64,000 nt of DNA from an uncultured Butyrivibrio sp. (GCF_947169445.1 NZ_CAMVPU010000007.1:50038-114037), one strand, 5' to 3'. Counted from the first letter of the stretch, positions 51,099 to 60,354 are shown. Translations and numbers: made by a program. Notes: generated by a model not told the origin, from the sequence alone.

Positions 51099-51960
51099 AA
51101 TTCTGAACCTCCTCGATAATGTTCTTTGGGGTCGATGCCCCGGCAGTGATTCCCACGAGCTGTACATTCTCCGTCAAATTAAGATGTAAGTCCTCGAGGG
51201 TTTGAATAAAATATGTATTCTCACATTTCTCTTTACATATCTCGTAAAGCTTCTTGGAATTAGAACTGTGAGCGTCTCCAATCACAATCATGACATCAGC
51301 TCTGGATGCAATTTCCTCTGCTTCTGTCTGACGTTCATCGGTCGCATTACATATAGTATTCACAATATTAATATTGTAACCGTTATTTTTTAAGATTTCA
51401 ACGGTTTCTTGAAATTTCTTCTTGTTAAAAGTAGTCTGGGACACTAATGTGTAATTTAGTTCCCTGTCACCCTCAAATTTCTGGGCACTTTCAGGGCTGT
51501 CTATCACATTTACAGTACCCTCCACATAGCTGACAATACCTTCCACCTCCGGATGGTTGGCACTTCCAACAACAATGATACTGCTGCCATTTTTGCTCTC
51601 TGCAGCAACCACCTTATGGATTCTTTTAACAAAAGGACAGGTAGCATCGATTACTTCGAAACCTGTAGCCTCAATCAGCTCCTGAACCTCTCTCGGAACT
51701 CCATGAGATCTTATCACGATAGTGCCATTGGCATTATCAGAATTTTTTTTATCTGCGATCAGCTTTTTAAGTTCCTCGGTATTCTCAATTACCCTGACGC
51801 CTTTTTTCTCAAGATCTGAAACCACAGTGTCATTATGGATAATCGGTCCATAGGTATAGATATTACCTGCTGTGCCCTTCTCTATCTGTTCGTAAACGGT
51901 ATCCACCGCTTTTGTAACGCCAAAGCAAAATCCGGCATGTTCAGCTAAAACTACTTCCAA
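51079..51960 (-). CDS. ispH: 4-hydroxy-3-methylbut-2-enyl diphosphate reductase IspH
   Basis: Last step of the MEP isoprenoid pathway. Three cysteines bind the 4Fe-4S cluster: GFCFGV, DATCPFVKRIH and NTICNATDERQ. The TxExH-type segments around IIHNDTVV, RSHGVP and the SSNSKKL loop, which contact substrate, are present. The start is best placed at TTG 51960 (LEVVLAEHAGFCFG), eight bases after GAGGAGG. The open frame continues to a TTG at 51996 that overlaps cmk. Its 3' end overlaps rpsA by 20 bases. In several Clostridia these two are fused into one protein. Confidence 0.93.
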   Translation of the reverse strand: MEVVLAEHAGFCFGVTKAVDTVYEQIEKGTAGNIYTYGPIIHNDTVVSDLEKKGVRVIENTEELKKLIADKKNSDNANGTIVIRSHGVPREVQELIEATGFEVIDATCPFVKRIHKVVAAESKNGSSIIVVGSANHPEVEGIVSYVEGTVNVIDSPESAQKFEGDRELNYTLVSQTTFNKKKFQETVEILKNNGYNINIVNTICNATDERQTEAEEIASRADVMIVIGDAHSSNSKKLYEICKEKCENTYFIQTLEDLHLNLTENVQLVGITAGASTPKNIIEEVQNYVRTNF

Positions 51961-51973
51961 ACCAGGTTCCTCC

Positions 51974-52633
51974 TCATTTATTTCTGTACAGTTCAATGAT
52001 TTTCTCTGCCACTTCCTGAATTGTCATGTCTGATGAATCTACCAGTATAGCATCCTGCGCCTGCATAAGAGGTGAATTTTCTCTGTGCATATCTCTGTAG
52101 TCTCTGTCGATGATATCCTGCTCGATAACGTTTATATCGCACTCTACGCCCTTTGCAGTCAGCTCCTTGTATCTTCTCTCAGCGCGTACCTTAGAGCTTG
52201 CAGTAAGATAAACCTTGAGCTTTGCATCAGGAAGCACTACAGTACCGATATCACGGCCATCCATTACAACATCTGTGGTTTTCGCAAGCTTTTGCTGAAG
52301 CTCCACAAGTTTTTTCCTAACGTCGCCGTTTACACTGCTGGCAGAGGCCATATTGCCAACTTCCTCGGTTCTGATCTTGCCATTAACATTTTCGCCGTTT
52401 AAATATACAACCTGCTCATTATTCTCATACTTGATAGTGATATCAGCATCCTTGCAGGTTTCGCTGATCTTAGCGCTATCATCGGCACTTACGCCACTAT
52501 TTATCATGAAAAGAGCCATTGCTCTGTACATAGCTCCTGTGTCAACATAAACAAAACCAAGCTCCTTGGCAACCATTTTAGCGATTGTACTCTTGCCTGC
52601 ACCTGCAGGTCCATCTATTGCAATATTTCCCAT
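51974..52633 (-). CDS. cmk: Cytidylate kinase
   Basis: Phosphorylates CMP and dCMP. The P-loop is IDGPAGAGKST at the N-terminus, followed by the CMP-binding region VYVDTGAMYRAMA. VVMDGRDIGTVVLPDA and the lid segment KVRAERRYKELTAKG are also present, as is RDYRDMHRENSPL near the C-terminus. At 219 residues the length is typical. It begins the cmk-ispH-rpsA unit, separated from ispH by 13 bases. Confidence 0.95.
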   Translation of the reverse strand: MGNIAIDGPAGAGKSTIAKMVAKELGFVYVDTGAMYRAMALFMINSGVSADDSAKISETCKDADITIKYENNEQVVYLNGENVNGKIRTEEVGNMASASSVNGDVRKKLVELQQKLAKTTDVVMDGRDIGTVVLPDAKLKVYLTASSKVRAERRYKELTAKGVECDINVIEQDIIDRDYRDMHRENSPLMQAQDAILVDSSDMTIQEVAEKIIELYRNK

Positions 52634-52706
52634 TTTTCTTTTCTCCTCAAAAATATTATATACCTCGTCAAGTGCTCTGCTGTGGGATTCTCACTAGGAA
52701 AAAACC

Positions 52707-54017
52707 TCACATAGCGCTCTGTTCTTGGGATACTCCTGCCAAGTGCCCTGTAGACCAGGCAACCTGAAGGTTGAAGCCTCCGGTCTCCGTATCCACATCG
52801 ATCACTTCTCCAGCAAAATAAAGTCCCTGCACAAGTTTGGATTCCATAGTGGAAGGATTTATCTCCTTTACACTGACTCCGCCCCTGGTGATTATTGCTT
52901 CATTAAAGCTTCTGGTCCCGGTTATGGTCATGGGTACGTTCTTAATAAGCTTTACAAAAGCACTTCTTTCCTCTCTTGTAATCTCATTTACCTTTTTCTC
53001 CGGATCAATGCCGGAAAGTTCCACCATTACTGGTATCAGCTTGGATGGGAAAAGACCTCCAAGAATATTCTTAAAGGATTTGTTAAGTCCCTCCTCAAAG
53101 TCCCTAAGAACTCTCATATCAAGCTGTTCTTCAGAAAGCGCAGGCTTAAGATCAAGAAGAAGTCTGCCTTTTTTCTCTTTTTCATAATGACAGCTGGCAG
53201 TAAGAACAAGTGGACCGCTCACTCCGAAATGTGTAAAAAGCATTTCTCCAAAGCCCTCATAAACAGGCTTATCTTTCTTTTTCTTCCCCTTAGATGGCTT
53301 ACCGTCTTTTTCAGAAGAAGCCTTCGAATCCTGCGCATCGTCGAGGAACAGCTTAAGTCCCACATTCCGAAGGGATAATCCCTGAAGCTGCCTGCACCAG
53401 TCCTCTTTGGTCTCAAAAGGAACCAGTGAAGGCCTCGGTTCAACTATTGTGTGACCAAGGTTTCTTGCAAACTTATATCCATCACCTGTTGAACCTGTGC
53501 TGGGATATGACATGCCGCCAGTACAGATGATGACGCTGTCAAATTCCTCTCTGGTAATAGGGTCATCCTTGCTGCTATAGGTAACTGCACTTACTCTTCC
53601 TCCCATAGCTTCTACGGAAAGAATTTCTGTACCAAAAAGCACATTAACACCTGCCTTCTGGACCGCTCTGTACAACGTATTAATTATATCAGATGAATGA
53701 TCGGAAACAGGGAAAACTCTGTCACCTCTCTCCACCTTAAGATGGCAGCCATTGTTTTCAAAAAAATCCATAACTGCCCTGTTATCAAAATCGTATACCG
53801 CGCTATACAAAAACTTCGGATTTCTTTTTACAAATCCAAAAAAGTCATTAACATCGCAGGCATTTGTAACATTACATCTGCCTTTTCCCGTAATATATAT
53901 CTTTTTTCCGGGCTTTTCATTCTTTTCAAAAATAGTGACGCTTCCGCTGCCCTGTGCAGCAGCAAGCGCCGCCATCATTCCGGCTGCGCCGCAGCCGATT
54001 ACTGCTATTTTCTTCAT
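52707..54017 (-). CDS. HI0933-family FAD-dependent oxidoreductase
   Basis: A 436-residue flavoprotein of the HI0933/YhiN (aminoacetone-oxidase-like) family. It has an N-terminal dinucleotide-binding GCGAAGMMAALAA, then EKNEKPGKKIYITGKGRCNVTN, VICTGGMSYPSTGSTGDGY, and the C-terminal FAD segment YFAGEVIDVDTETGGFNLQ with AWSTGHLAG. The reaction is uncertain; some relatives act on RNA or aminoacetone. The start overlaps the end of the RpiR gene (ATGA), so the two are coupled. A Lys/Ser-rich loop (KASSEKDGKPSKGKKKKDK, about 235-255) is an insertion of low complexity. Confidence 0.88.
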   Translation of the reverse strand: MKKIAVIGCGAAGMMAALAAAQGSGSVTIFEKNEKPGKKIYITGKGRCNVTNACDVNDFFGFVKRNPKFLYSAVYDFDNRAVMDFFENNGCHLKVERGDRVFPVSDHSSDIINTLYRAVQKAGVNVLFGTEILSVEAMGGRVSAVTYSSKDDPITREEFDSVIICTGGMSYPSTGSTGDGYKFARNLGHTIVEPRPSLVPFETKEDWCRQLQGLSLRNVGLKLFLDDAQDSKASSEKDGKPSKGKKKKDKPVYEGFGEMLFTHFGVSGPLVLTASCHYEKEKKGRLLLDLKPALSEEQLDMRVLRDFEEGLNKSFKNILGGLFPSKLIPVMVELSGIDPEKKVNEITREERSAFVKLIKNVPMTITGTRSFNEAIITRGGVSVKEINPSTMESKLVQGLYFAGEVIDVDTETGGFNLQVAWSTGHLAGVSQEQSAM

Positions 54018-54952
54018 CCAATATTTTCCTTATTTTTTGAAAGAGGATACGCTATCATAGGTGCATCTGAGGCAAAGTCTATCTCATCATTCATATAGAC
54101 CTGATAGTTGCCCCAAGCTTCTTCCAGCATCTTAAGATCAGCCTGAACCTCTTTTGGGTTTCTCATGCAAAGCGCAACAACAAGCGCATTGATAACGCTC
54201 AGCGGCGCAACAAGTGAATCAACGATTGACGCCATCTCACTTTTGGCCAGAAGATTACAGGAAGAATACAGGTTCATAGGTGAATGGACAGAATCTGTAA
54301 TCGTGATAACCTTGGCATTTCTGTCATTGGCAAACTCCATACACTTAAGAGTTCTCATGGAATATCTCGGAAAACTGATTCCGATTATACAATCCCTGTC
54401 ACTAATTCTGATCATCTGCTCGAACATCTCACTGACGCTGGTAGTCCTGATAAGAACATTATTGCCTCTGATGATATTGAGGTAAAAATGTAAAAAATCA
54501 GCTAATGGCTCACAGGATCTGATCCCGACAATATAAACCGTTCTGGCTTTCAGGATTATATCAACCGCAGTTTTAAAAGCAGCTACATCAATGTTGTTAA
54601 TCGTATGTTCAATGTTAGAAATATCCGACTGTAGTATAGCAGAAAGAATTTCTCCTTCACTACTTTTGCCAAATTTCCTTCCAACCTTTTCCACTGAGCC
54701 AAACTTATCGCTGACCCATACTGATAACGCCTTCTGAAAGGCAGGATATCCATCATATCCAAGGCTCATGGCAAATCTTACTACTGTAGATTCACTTATT
54801 CCCACAATCTTGCCAAGCTCTGCCGCTGTCATAAAAACAGCCTGTTCATAATGATCACAAATGTAAGTAGCAATAGATTTCTTGCCCTTACTCATTCGGG
54901 AATAGCACTCATTAATTCTGGTAATTACATCAACATTCTCTTCGAATTTCAT
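54014..54952 (-). CDS. MurR/RpiR-family transcriptional regulator
   Basis: A 312-residue regulator with an N-terminal RpiR helix-turn-helix (about 1-80; FMTAAELGKIVGISESTVVRFAMSLGYDGYPAFQ). A C-terminal SIS sugar-phosphate-binding domain follows (about 125-260; YIVGIRSCEPLADFLHFYL, then IGISFPRYSMRTLK). Such proteins sense phosphosugars. The SIS loops are less Ser/Thr-rich than usual. TGAGGAG precedes the ATG. It overlaps the flavoprotein gene by four bases; what they share is unclear. Confidence 0.88.
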   Translation of the reverse strand: MKFEENVDVITRINECYSRMSKGKKSIATYICDHYEQAVFMTAAELGKIVGISESTVVRFAMSLGYDGYPAFQKALSVWVSDKFGSVEKVGRKFGKSSEGEILSAILQSDISNIEHTINNIDVAAFKTAVDIILKARTVYIVGIRSCEPLADFLHFYLNIIRGNNVLIRTTSVSEMFEQMIRISDRDCIIGISFPRYSMRTLKCMEFANDRNAKVITITDSVHSPMNLYSSCNLLAKSEMASIVDSLVAPLSVINALVVALCMRNPKEVQADLKMLEEAWGNYQVYMNDEIDFASDAPMIAYPLSKNKENIG

Positions 54953-54966
54953 AGAGACTCCTCACA

Positions 54967-55521
54967 TCAGCCCATACTAAATGCCTTGTAAGCTGACTCA
55001 AGAAGTGCTACAGAAGAAACCTCATCAAGATCATAATCACCGGTTACAGCCATACAGCCCGCACCATGGATAAATACCCACATCTGCATAAACAGCTGCT
55101 GTGCATTTGGAACTCCCTTTGCAGCAGCCTTATTGACCTCTTTGACCACATTTTCGTTGGAGCCATTAACAAGGTCATACATGCTTCTGGAATCTCCGTC
55201 CTGCTGGGTAATAAAAAGAAGTCTGAATAAATGTGGATACTTCTGGGCGAAACCTATATATGCAAGTCCCAGATCTACAAACGGAATATCGTGAGACTTA
55301 TTGAACTCATTATAGTAATCCTCATAGTAGGCAGCTGCCTTATCATAAACGTCTTTCTTAAGGCCATCCATATTTTCATAAATACGGAAAATAGGCTGTG
55401 TTGAGCATCCTGCAGCTGCAGCAAGCTTTCTGGATGTAATCTGTTCAAAGCCTTCCTTCTTGGTTATCTTAAATGCTGCATTGATTATTTCTTTCTGTGT
55501 GATTGTTGCCTTTCTAGACAT
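54967..55521 (-). CDS. TetR/AcrR-family transcriptional regulator
   Basis: A 184-residue regulator. The N-terminal TetR helix-turn-helix lies in QKEIINAAFKITKKEGFEQITSRKLAAAAG, continuing CSTQPIFRIYENMDGL. The rest is a helical ligand domain with a TetR_C-like segment (YIGFAQKYPHLFRLLF). The HTH uses CSTQPIFR where most have VSKGTLYYHF, as in a subgroup common in Clostridia. GGGAGGG precedes the ATG. It ends 14 bases before the RpiR gene and is divergent from the SNF2 helicase. The ligand is unknown. Confidence 0.88.
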   Translation of the reverse strand: MSRKATITQKEIINAAFKITKKEGFEQITSRKLAAAAGCSTQPIFRIYENMDGLKKDVYDKAAAYYEDYYNEFNKSHDIPFVDLGLAYIGFAQKYPHLFRLLFITQQDGDSRSMYDLVNGSNENVVKEVNKAAAKGVPNAQQLFMQMWVFIHGAGCMAVTGDYDLDEVSSVALLESAYKAFSMG

Positions 55522-55627
55522 TTCTCCCTCCCGAATCTTTGATATACCCCAATAAAATAAAAATCGTGCGTTATTATTTTACAAAAACCAATTTTAGGTG
55601 TCAATGGTACATGTATGGTTAATTGAT

Positions 55628-55675
55628 GTTACTGTTCAGACAGAAATGCGCACTAAGCTGCGCATTTCGTGAGAA
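55628..55675 (+). repeat. Dispersed palindromic element, copy C
   Basis: GTTACTGTTCAGACA, core GAAATGCGCA, six bases, TGCGCATTTC, then GTGAGAA. It has a perfect 10-bp stem. The first 25 bases equal the copy at 37772 read on the minus strand. It lies between the divergent TetR and SNF2 genes, 70 bases before the helicase start. Confidence 0.85.
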
Positions 55676-55733
55676 CTTGATGCTTGATAATATCTATTTG
55701 AGTAATTATCTGATAATTTTGCAAATATTTGTG

Positions 55734-55739
55734 TATAAT
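55734..55739 (+). promoter_or_regulatory. TATAAT box close to the SNF2 start codon
   Basis: A consensus TATAAT lies six bases before the preferred ATG (55746), with CTGATA 18 bases further up as a possible -35. If real, transcription would begin at or next to the start codon and the mRNA would be leaderless. No Shine-Dalgarno is seen before this ATG. Confidence 0.45.
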
Positions 55740-55745
55740 AGAAGA

Positions 55746-58700
55746 ATGGGTAACAATAACAATGACAATTCAAAAAATGGATTTATAACCGCCTCAGGCA
55801 GACGGTTTATTTCTGATGTCCAGAAACAGTTCCATTATACTTCATTCGAAACCAAGAAGCTTTTGAACGAATATGCTCCGGAAATCGGCAGCCATCTACT
55901 GTATAAGAAGGCTTCCTTTGTCAATTTGGAACCTCATGCTACCCTAAATCGTGATAAATTAATTGTTTCATTTAACATATCTTCTGGCATTAATGGTTTT
56001 AGTTATGTTCTTAAGGATATTGCCGAACTTCTTGTGGCCCTTGAAGCCAACGAGATCGTAAGCTATGGCAAGCACCTTGAGTTTACCCACGACCTGTCTG
56101 CATTTTCCGAAAGTGCTGTTAAGATTATAGGTTTTCTTAAGGACTATTTCAGAAGCAAACAATCTTCTGACAGTTACTCCTCCTATTCCAGTACCAATCC
56201 CTATTCCTACAAAAAAGGACACAGTAAACAACTCGAGCTATCCGGCCATGAGATTGATGAGTTCTTTGCAGCTTTAGATGGTCTGTATTTTCTTAATACC
56301 GATTTCAGAGCCCGGTACAATGAGGAGCGATACGTAGAGATAGTTCCTGTTTTTCCTCCTATTGACTTTCATATCGAAAAAAATGACAATGGAGTAACTT
56401 TTGATTCCAGCTCTTTTACCATGTTTGAAGGATATTCAAACATCTATTTCGAGCGCCGAAGAAAAATCCATGTCATTCCAAGGAAAGACTGTGAAGAAAT
56501 TATTCCGTTTTTAAAATTTCTCTCCACCAGAAGAACCGAGAATGAACTTTTTATCTCAAACAAGGATCTCTCACTCTTTTCTTCCGGCTTGTACCCTATT
56601 CTGGAAGAATACTTTAACATCAGCAATGACGGGTTCTATCCTGCCAGGTATTTACCTGATGTTCCGAAATTTAAAATATACATTGATATGCCAGATTTAG
56701 TCACAATAACTTGCGATATTCAGGCAACTTATACTTCAGGGGATGGGGATGAGATTACAGTTCGGCTTTTTGATGAAAAGCCCATCACAAAAGAAGTTAC
56801 CTTAGACGCTGACATAAAGCGCAATTATCGCCAGGAAAGTCTGGTTGTAAAAACCGTCAGTAACCACTTTGACAGCCTTGATACCGAAAGCGGACTATTA
56901 CTTCTTAAAGCTGATTTAGGCGATGATGACAAGCTGTTTTCCTTTATAGCCAATGACATCCCTACTATAAGCAGATACGGTCAGGTTTACTTATCCGATG
57001 CCATCAAATCAGTAAACATAATAGCAGCTCCCAAGGTAAATATGGGTGTTTCAGTTGTTTCAGATCTTCTAGAGCTATCAATTGTTCCGACCGACATAAG
57101 TATTTCTGAACTAAATGATATCCTTGGAAGATACAAGAGGAAAAAACGCTATTTCAGGCTTAAATCCGGAGATGTTATCGATTTAAAAACAAAGGATATG
57201 GATTTACTCTTTACCCTTGGAGAAGGCCTTGGCCTTACTTCAAAGGATATAAGTGCCGGACATATTTCTGTTCCTAAATACAGAGCGTTATTTTTGAATG
57301 AGATTTCCAGACTTGGTGAATCCGATGAAGGTGTTTTCATAAAAAAGGCAGAGGAATTTGTTTCTCTGGTTAGTTCCTATGCCACAACCAAAGATAAGCT
57401 ATACAACGTCCCAAACTCGCTTGATAAGGTTCTTAGGGATTACCAGAAAGATGGTTTTTTGTGGCTTAGAACACTCCGGCACAACTGCTTTGGCGGAATA
57501 CTGGCAGATGATATGGGTCTTGGAAAAACACTGCAGGTACTCTCTCTCCTTCTTAGTATCAAGGAAGAAGCAGCGGAGAAAGGCGTACAAAATGGCTGTT
57601 CGCTAGTGGTATGCCCGGCATCACTAGTATATAACTGGCAACATGAAATCACGCATTTCACACCTGAATTATCCTGCGTACTGGCTATTGGTTCCAAAGC
57701 TGAAAGGACACTTGTTTTATCAGACGCACAGAAAAGTAAAGCAGATGTTATCATAACCTCTTATGACCTTCTTAGGAGAGATATTGACCTATATAAATAT
57801 CTTTCCTTTGACTGTCAGATAATTGACGAAGCTCAGTTTATAAAGAATCCCACGACACAGGTTTCCAAGGCTGCAAAGAGCATCAAGGCATCATTTAAGA
57901 TTGCTCTTACCGGAACTCCAATCGAAAACCGGTTAAGTGAGCTGTGGAGTATTTTCGACTACTGCATGCCGGGATATCTTTTTACTTATAAGCATTTTAA
58001 GGAATCTATTGAATCTCCTGCCATCTTGGACGGCGATGAGGATGCCTTTAACAGACTAAAGAAAATGATATCTCCATTTATCCTGCGTCGCCTTAAGAAA
58101 GATGTTCTTACTGAGCTTCCGGATAAGCTTGAAGAAAACCTCTATGCGCCTATGCTTAGGAAGCAGGAAGAGCTCTACAAAGCCCACCTTCAGCGCATTA
58201 AACTTATGGTGGATTCCAAATCCGAAGAAGAATTCAAAAAAGACAGAATAATGATTCTGTCAGAGCTTACAAGGCTCCGTCAGTTGTGCTGCGATCCGGG
58301 GCTTATCTATGACAACTACGAGGGAGGCAGCGCCAAGGCTGACCTTTGCATAGAGATGATAAAAAGTGCTGCGGAAAGTGGCCACAAGGTACTTCTGTTT
58401 TCGCAGTTCACTTCAATGTTAGAACGTCTGACAAAGCTCCTTGCTGCCGAAGGAATTGGGTATCATCTTTTGACCGGTTCCACCAAAAAAGAGGACCGTA
58501 TAAGGATGGTAGATGCCTTTGCTGATGATGATATTCCGGTATTCTGTATCTCTCTAAAGGCCGGCGGAACAGGTCTTAACCTGACTGCAGCCGACATTGT
58601 TATCCACTATGACCATTGGTGGAACATTGCAGTAGAGAATCAGGCCACCGACAGAGCCCACAGAATAGGTCAAAAGAATGTGGTAACTGTCTACAGGCTG

Positions 58701-58838
58701 ATAATGCAGAACACTATCGAAGAAAGGATCATCCTACTTCAGAACAAGAAAAAAGAGCTGGCGGACCAACTCCTAAATTCCGAATCACTAAAGAATCCTA
58801 CTCTTTCAAAGGAAGAGCTGTTAGAACTTTTAGGATAA
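55746..58838 (+). CDS. SNF2-family DNA-dependent helicase/ATPase
   Basis: A large Swi2/Snf2-type ATPase of 1030 residues. The N-terminal 590 residues contain a bacterial SNF2-associated domain; no SWIM zinc finger is evident. The helicase core starts near LRDYQKDGFLWLRTL. Motif I is ADDMGLGKTLQ, motif II DEAQFIKN, motif III LTGTPIENRLSELWSI. The C-terminal helicase lobe has VLLFSQFTSM, LKAGGTGLNLTAAD, DHWWN and ATDRAHRIGQ. The ATG at 55746 (MGNNNNDNSKN) is the first start that leaves out low-quality sequence; the frame is open from 55623 through the palindromic element. It probably remodels protein-DNA or RNA-polymerase complexes (family knowledge); the precise role is unknown. Confidence 0.9.
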   Translation: MGNNNNDNSKNGFITASGRRFISDVQKQFHYTSFETKKLLNEYAPEIGSHLLYKKASFVNLEPHATLNRDKLIVSFNISSGINGFSYVLKDIAELLVALEANEIVSYGKHLEFTHDLSAFSESAVKIIGFLKDYFRSKQSSDSYSSYSSTNPYSYKKGHSKQLELSGHEIDEFFAALDGLYFLNTDFRARYNEERYVEIVPVFPPIDFHIEKNDNGVTFDSSSFTMFEGYSNIYFERRRKIHVIPRKDCEEIIPFLKFLSTRRTENELFISNKDLSLFSSGLYPILEEYFNISNDGFYPARYLPDVPKFKIYIDMPDLVTITCDIQATYTSGDGDEITVRLFDEKPITKEVTLDADIKRNYRQESLVVKTVSNHFDSLDTESGLLLLKADLGDDDKLFSFIANDIPTISRYGQVYLSDAIKSVNIIAAPKVNMGVSVVSDLLELSIVPTDISISELNDILGRYKRKKRYFRLKSGDVIDLKTKDMDLLFTLGEGLGLTSKDISAGHISVPKYRALFLNEISRLGESDEGVFIKKAEEFVSLVSSYATTKDKLYNVPNSLDKVLRDYQKDGFLWLRTLRHNCFGGILADDMGLGKTLQVLSLLLSIKEEAAEKGVQNGCSLVVCPASLVYNWQHEITHFTPELSCVLAIGSKAERTLVLSDAQKSKADVIITSYDLLRRDIDLYKYLSFDCQIIDEAQFIKNPTTQVSKAAKSIKASFKIALTGTPIENRLSELWSIFDYCMPGYLFTYKHFKESIESPAILDGDEDAFNRLKKMISPFILRRLKKDVLTELPDKLEENLYAPMLRKQEELYKAHLQRIKLMVDSKSEEEFKKDRIMILSELTRLRQLCCDPGLIYDNYEGGSAKADLCIEMIKSAAESGHKVLLFSQFTSMLERLTKLLAAEGIGYHLLTGSTKKEDRIRMVDAFADDDIPVFCISLKAGGTGLNLTAADIVIHYDHWWNIAVENQATDRAHRIGQKNVVTVYRLIMQNTIEERIILLQNKKKELADQLLNSESLKNPTLSKEELLELLG

Positions 58839-58871
58839 AGGAATGTAAAATTTGCGGAGCAATTTCCTATT

Positions 58872-58916
58872 ACAAAAAAGGGTTGAAACCCTAGATAATC
58901 CCAGGTTTCAACCCTT
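58872..58916. terminator. Terminator between SNF2 and MgtC-like genes
   Basis: A perfect 13-bp stem (AAGGGTTGAAACC/GGTTTCAACCCTT, loop of 13) is followed on the minus strand by TTTTGTAATAGG. On the plus strand it is followed by AACTATTTTATTT. It serves the converging genes, most clearly the minus-strand one. Confidence 0.85.
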
Positions 58917-58950
58917 AACTATTTTATTTAGTTATTTCTTTTTCCGACAA

Positions 58951-59649
58951 TCAGATCTCTTCCACATAATTCACGAATTCCAGCTCATTAAGTTCTGCTA
59001 CGAATTCACCATGTGAACGATTCTTATCAAAATCCACATCTATGATAAGCGCCACATCATTAGACTGAAGAGTCTTTTCTTTACTCTTAGCCACACTACT
59101 GATCTTGAAGCCCTGTTCAGTAATCCACTTAGATAGCTTCTTAACTCCGCCGCTCTTATCAACCTCAATATAAATCGAAATATACTTACTGTATTCCTCA
59201 ACAACCTTGCTGACGTTCATAAGAACAACATTAGCCAGCATAATAAGTGCAAAGCAGGCAATACCTACTACAAGATAGCCTCCGCCGATTGCCATTCCCA
59301 TACAGGCAGTAACCCAAAGGGAGGCCGCTGTGGTAAGTCCCTTGATCTGCTGTCTTCCGGTAACAAGAATGGTTCCTGCACCCAAAAAACCTATGCCACT
59401 TACAACTCCGGCAGGAATACGGCTGACATCCGCATTCAGCCCCGGTTCCATGGCAAGAAAAATATTAAGTGCTGTTGCCACCGCTGAACCAAGACTCACC
59501 AGCGCAAAGGTCTTAATTCCTGCACTATGTCTTTTAACAACACGCTCCCATCCAATAAGGCTTCCAAAAAGTGTCGCAATTACCAATCTGATGGAAACTG
59601 CTATATCTGTTGTACCTTCCAAAAAATCCAATACATCAAAAAAGCTCAT
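58951..59649 (-). CDS. MgtC/SapB-family membrane protein
   Basis: A 232-residue protein with four to five helices and family motifs IRLVIATLFGSLIGWERV, RIPAGVVSGIGFLGAGTI and LTTAASLWVTACMGMAIGGG. A C-terminal ACT-like cytoplasmic domain (about 150-232) follows. MgtC proteins modulate F-type ATP synthase and magnesium stress responses in some pathogens; here the role is unknown. CGGAGGG precedes the ATG. Confidence 0.88.
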   Translation of the reverse strand: MSFFDVLDFLEGTTDIAVSIRLVIATLFGSLIGWERVVKRHSAGIKTFALVSLGSAVATALNIFLAMEPGLNADVSRIPAGVVSGIGFLGAGTILVTGRQQIKGLTTAASLWVTACMGMAIGGGYLVVGIACFALIMLANVVLMNVSKVVEEYSKYISIYIEVDKSGGVKKLSKWITEQGFKISSVAKSKEKTLQSNDVALIIDVDFDKNRSHGEFVAELNELEFVNYVEEI

Positions 59650-59714
59650 GAACCCTCCGATAAAAAGAAAAATAGTCAGGAATATTATTATACTCCTTTA
59701 TCCAGGCACATGCA

Positions 59715-60212
59715 TTACAATGCAGCTAAAAGATCTGCAATAACTTCCTCTATGGTCTTATTTCCCTCTTCGATAGTAACGTCCGCATATTTCTCATACA
59801 ATACACTTCGCTCGTTGTAAAGAGAAACCAGTGACTGGCCATCCTTCATTACCACGCCGCGCTGTTTGGCGTTTTTAAGTCTCTTGGTAAGTATGTCCAT
59901 ATCCACCTTAAGATAGACTATCTTACCAATATTCTTATAGTGGTCCATGGCCTCTTTCCCATAAACAGCACTTCCGCCGGTAGATATAACAGTCTTTTCA
60001 ACTTCAATCCCTGCATTGATCCTGTTCTCAATGTCGATAAAGCCGTCAACGCCTTCCTGTTCAATGATCTCTGAAAGCTTTCTGTTTTCTTTTTCCTGAA
60101 TTACTATATCTGCATCAACAAAGTTGTAACCGAGAATTTTCGCAAGGATTACTCCAACTGTGCTCTTCCCCGATGCTGGCATACCAATAAGTATAATATT
60201 ATTCTTTTTCAT
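59715..60212 (-). CDS. Shikimate-kinase-family protein with altered substrate residues
   Basis: A P-loop kinase of 165 residues that matches AroK over its length: GMPASGKSTVG (Walker A), FVDADIVIQ (Asp of DxD), the lid Arg near NAKQRGVV, and NERSVLYEKYADVTI with the conserved C-terminal Arg. Two substrate-site features are off. The shikimate-binding Arg of the FR motif is Ile (GFIDIENRI), and the GGG loop reads TGGSAV. It may be an AroK of low fidelity or a related kinase for another small alcohol. It lies next to mgtC-like and ABC genes, with no aromatic-pathway genes nearby, which does not help. Confidence 0.7.
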   Translation of the reverse strand: MKKNNIILIGMPASGKSTVGVILAKILGYNFVDADIVIQEKENRKLSEIIEQEGVDGFIDIENRINAGIEVEKTVISTGGSAVYGKEAMDHYKNIGKIVYLKVDMDILTKRLKNAKQRGVVMKDGQSLVSLYNERSVLYEKYADVTIEEGNKTIEEVIADLLAAL

Positions 60213-60314
60213 AATGCTTTGCCCAAGCTAATGCTCGTCCTCTCTAGCTTTATTTTCAACCTAGAAATTATAACACATAGTCTTGATAGTACAAAGCATT
60301 GCCACAAACTCTAT

Positions 60315-60350
60315 GTTACTGTTCACTCGCATGCAGCTCGCTCCAGTAAC
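60315..60350. repeat. Dispersed palindromic element, short copy E
   Basis: GTTACTG...CAGTAAC: perfect 7-bp outer arms around TTCACTCGCATGCAGCTCGCTC. The interior resembles the last codons of the hendecad-protein gene and the following bases (37840-37864). It ends four bases past the ABC permease stop codon. Confidence 0.7.
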
Positions 60351-60354
60351 AACT

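Noticed and set aside
51099..51167. Upstream extension of rpsA
   Set aside because: It lies wholly within ispH and contains the rpsA ribosome site; the ATG at 51098 is the standard S1 start.
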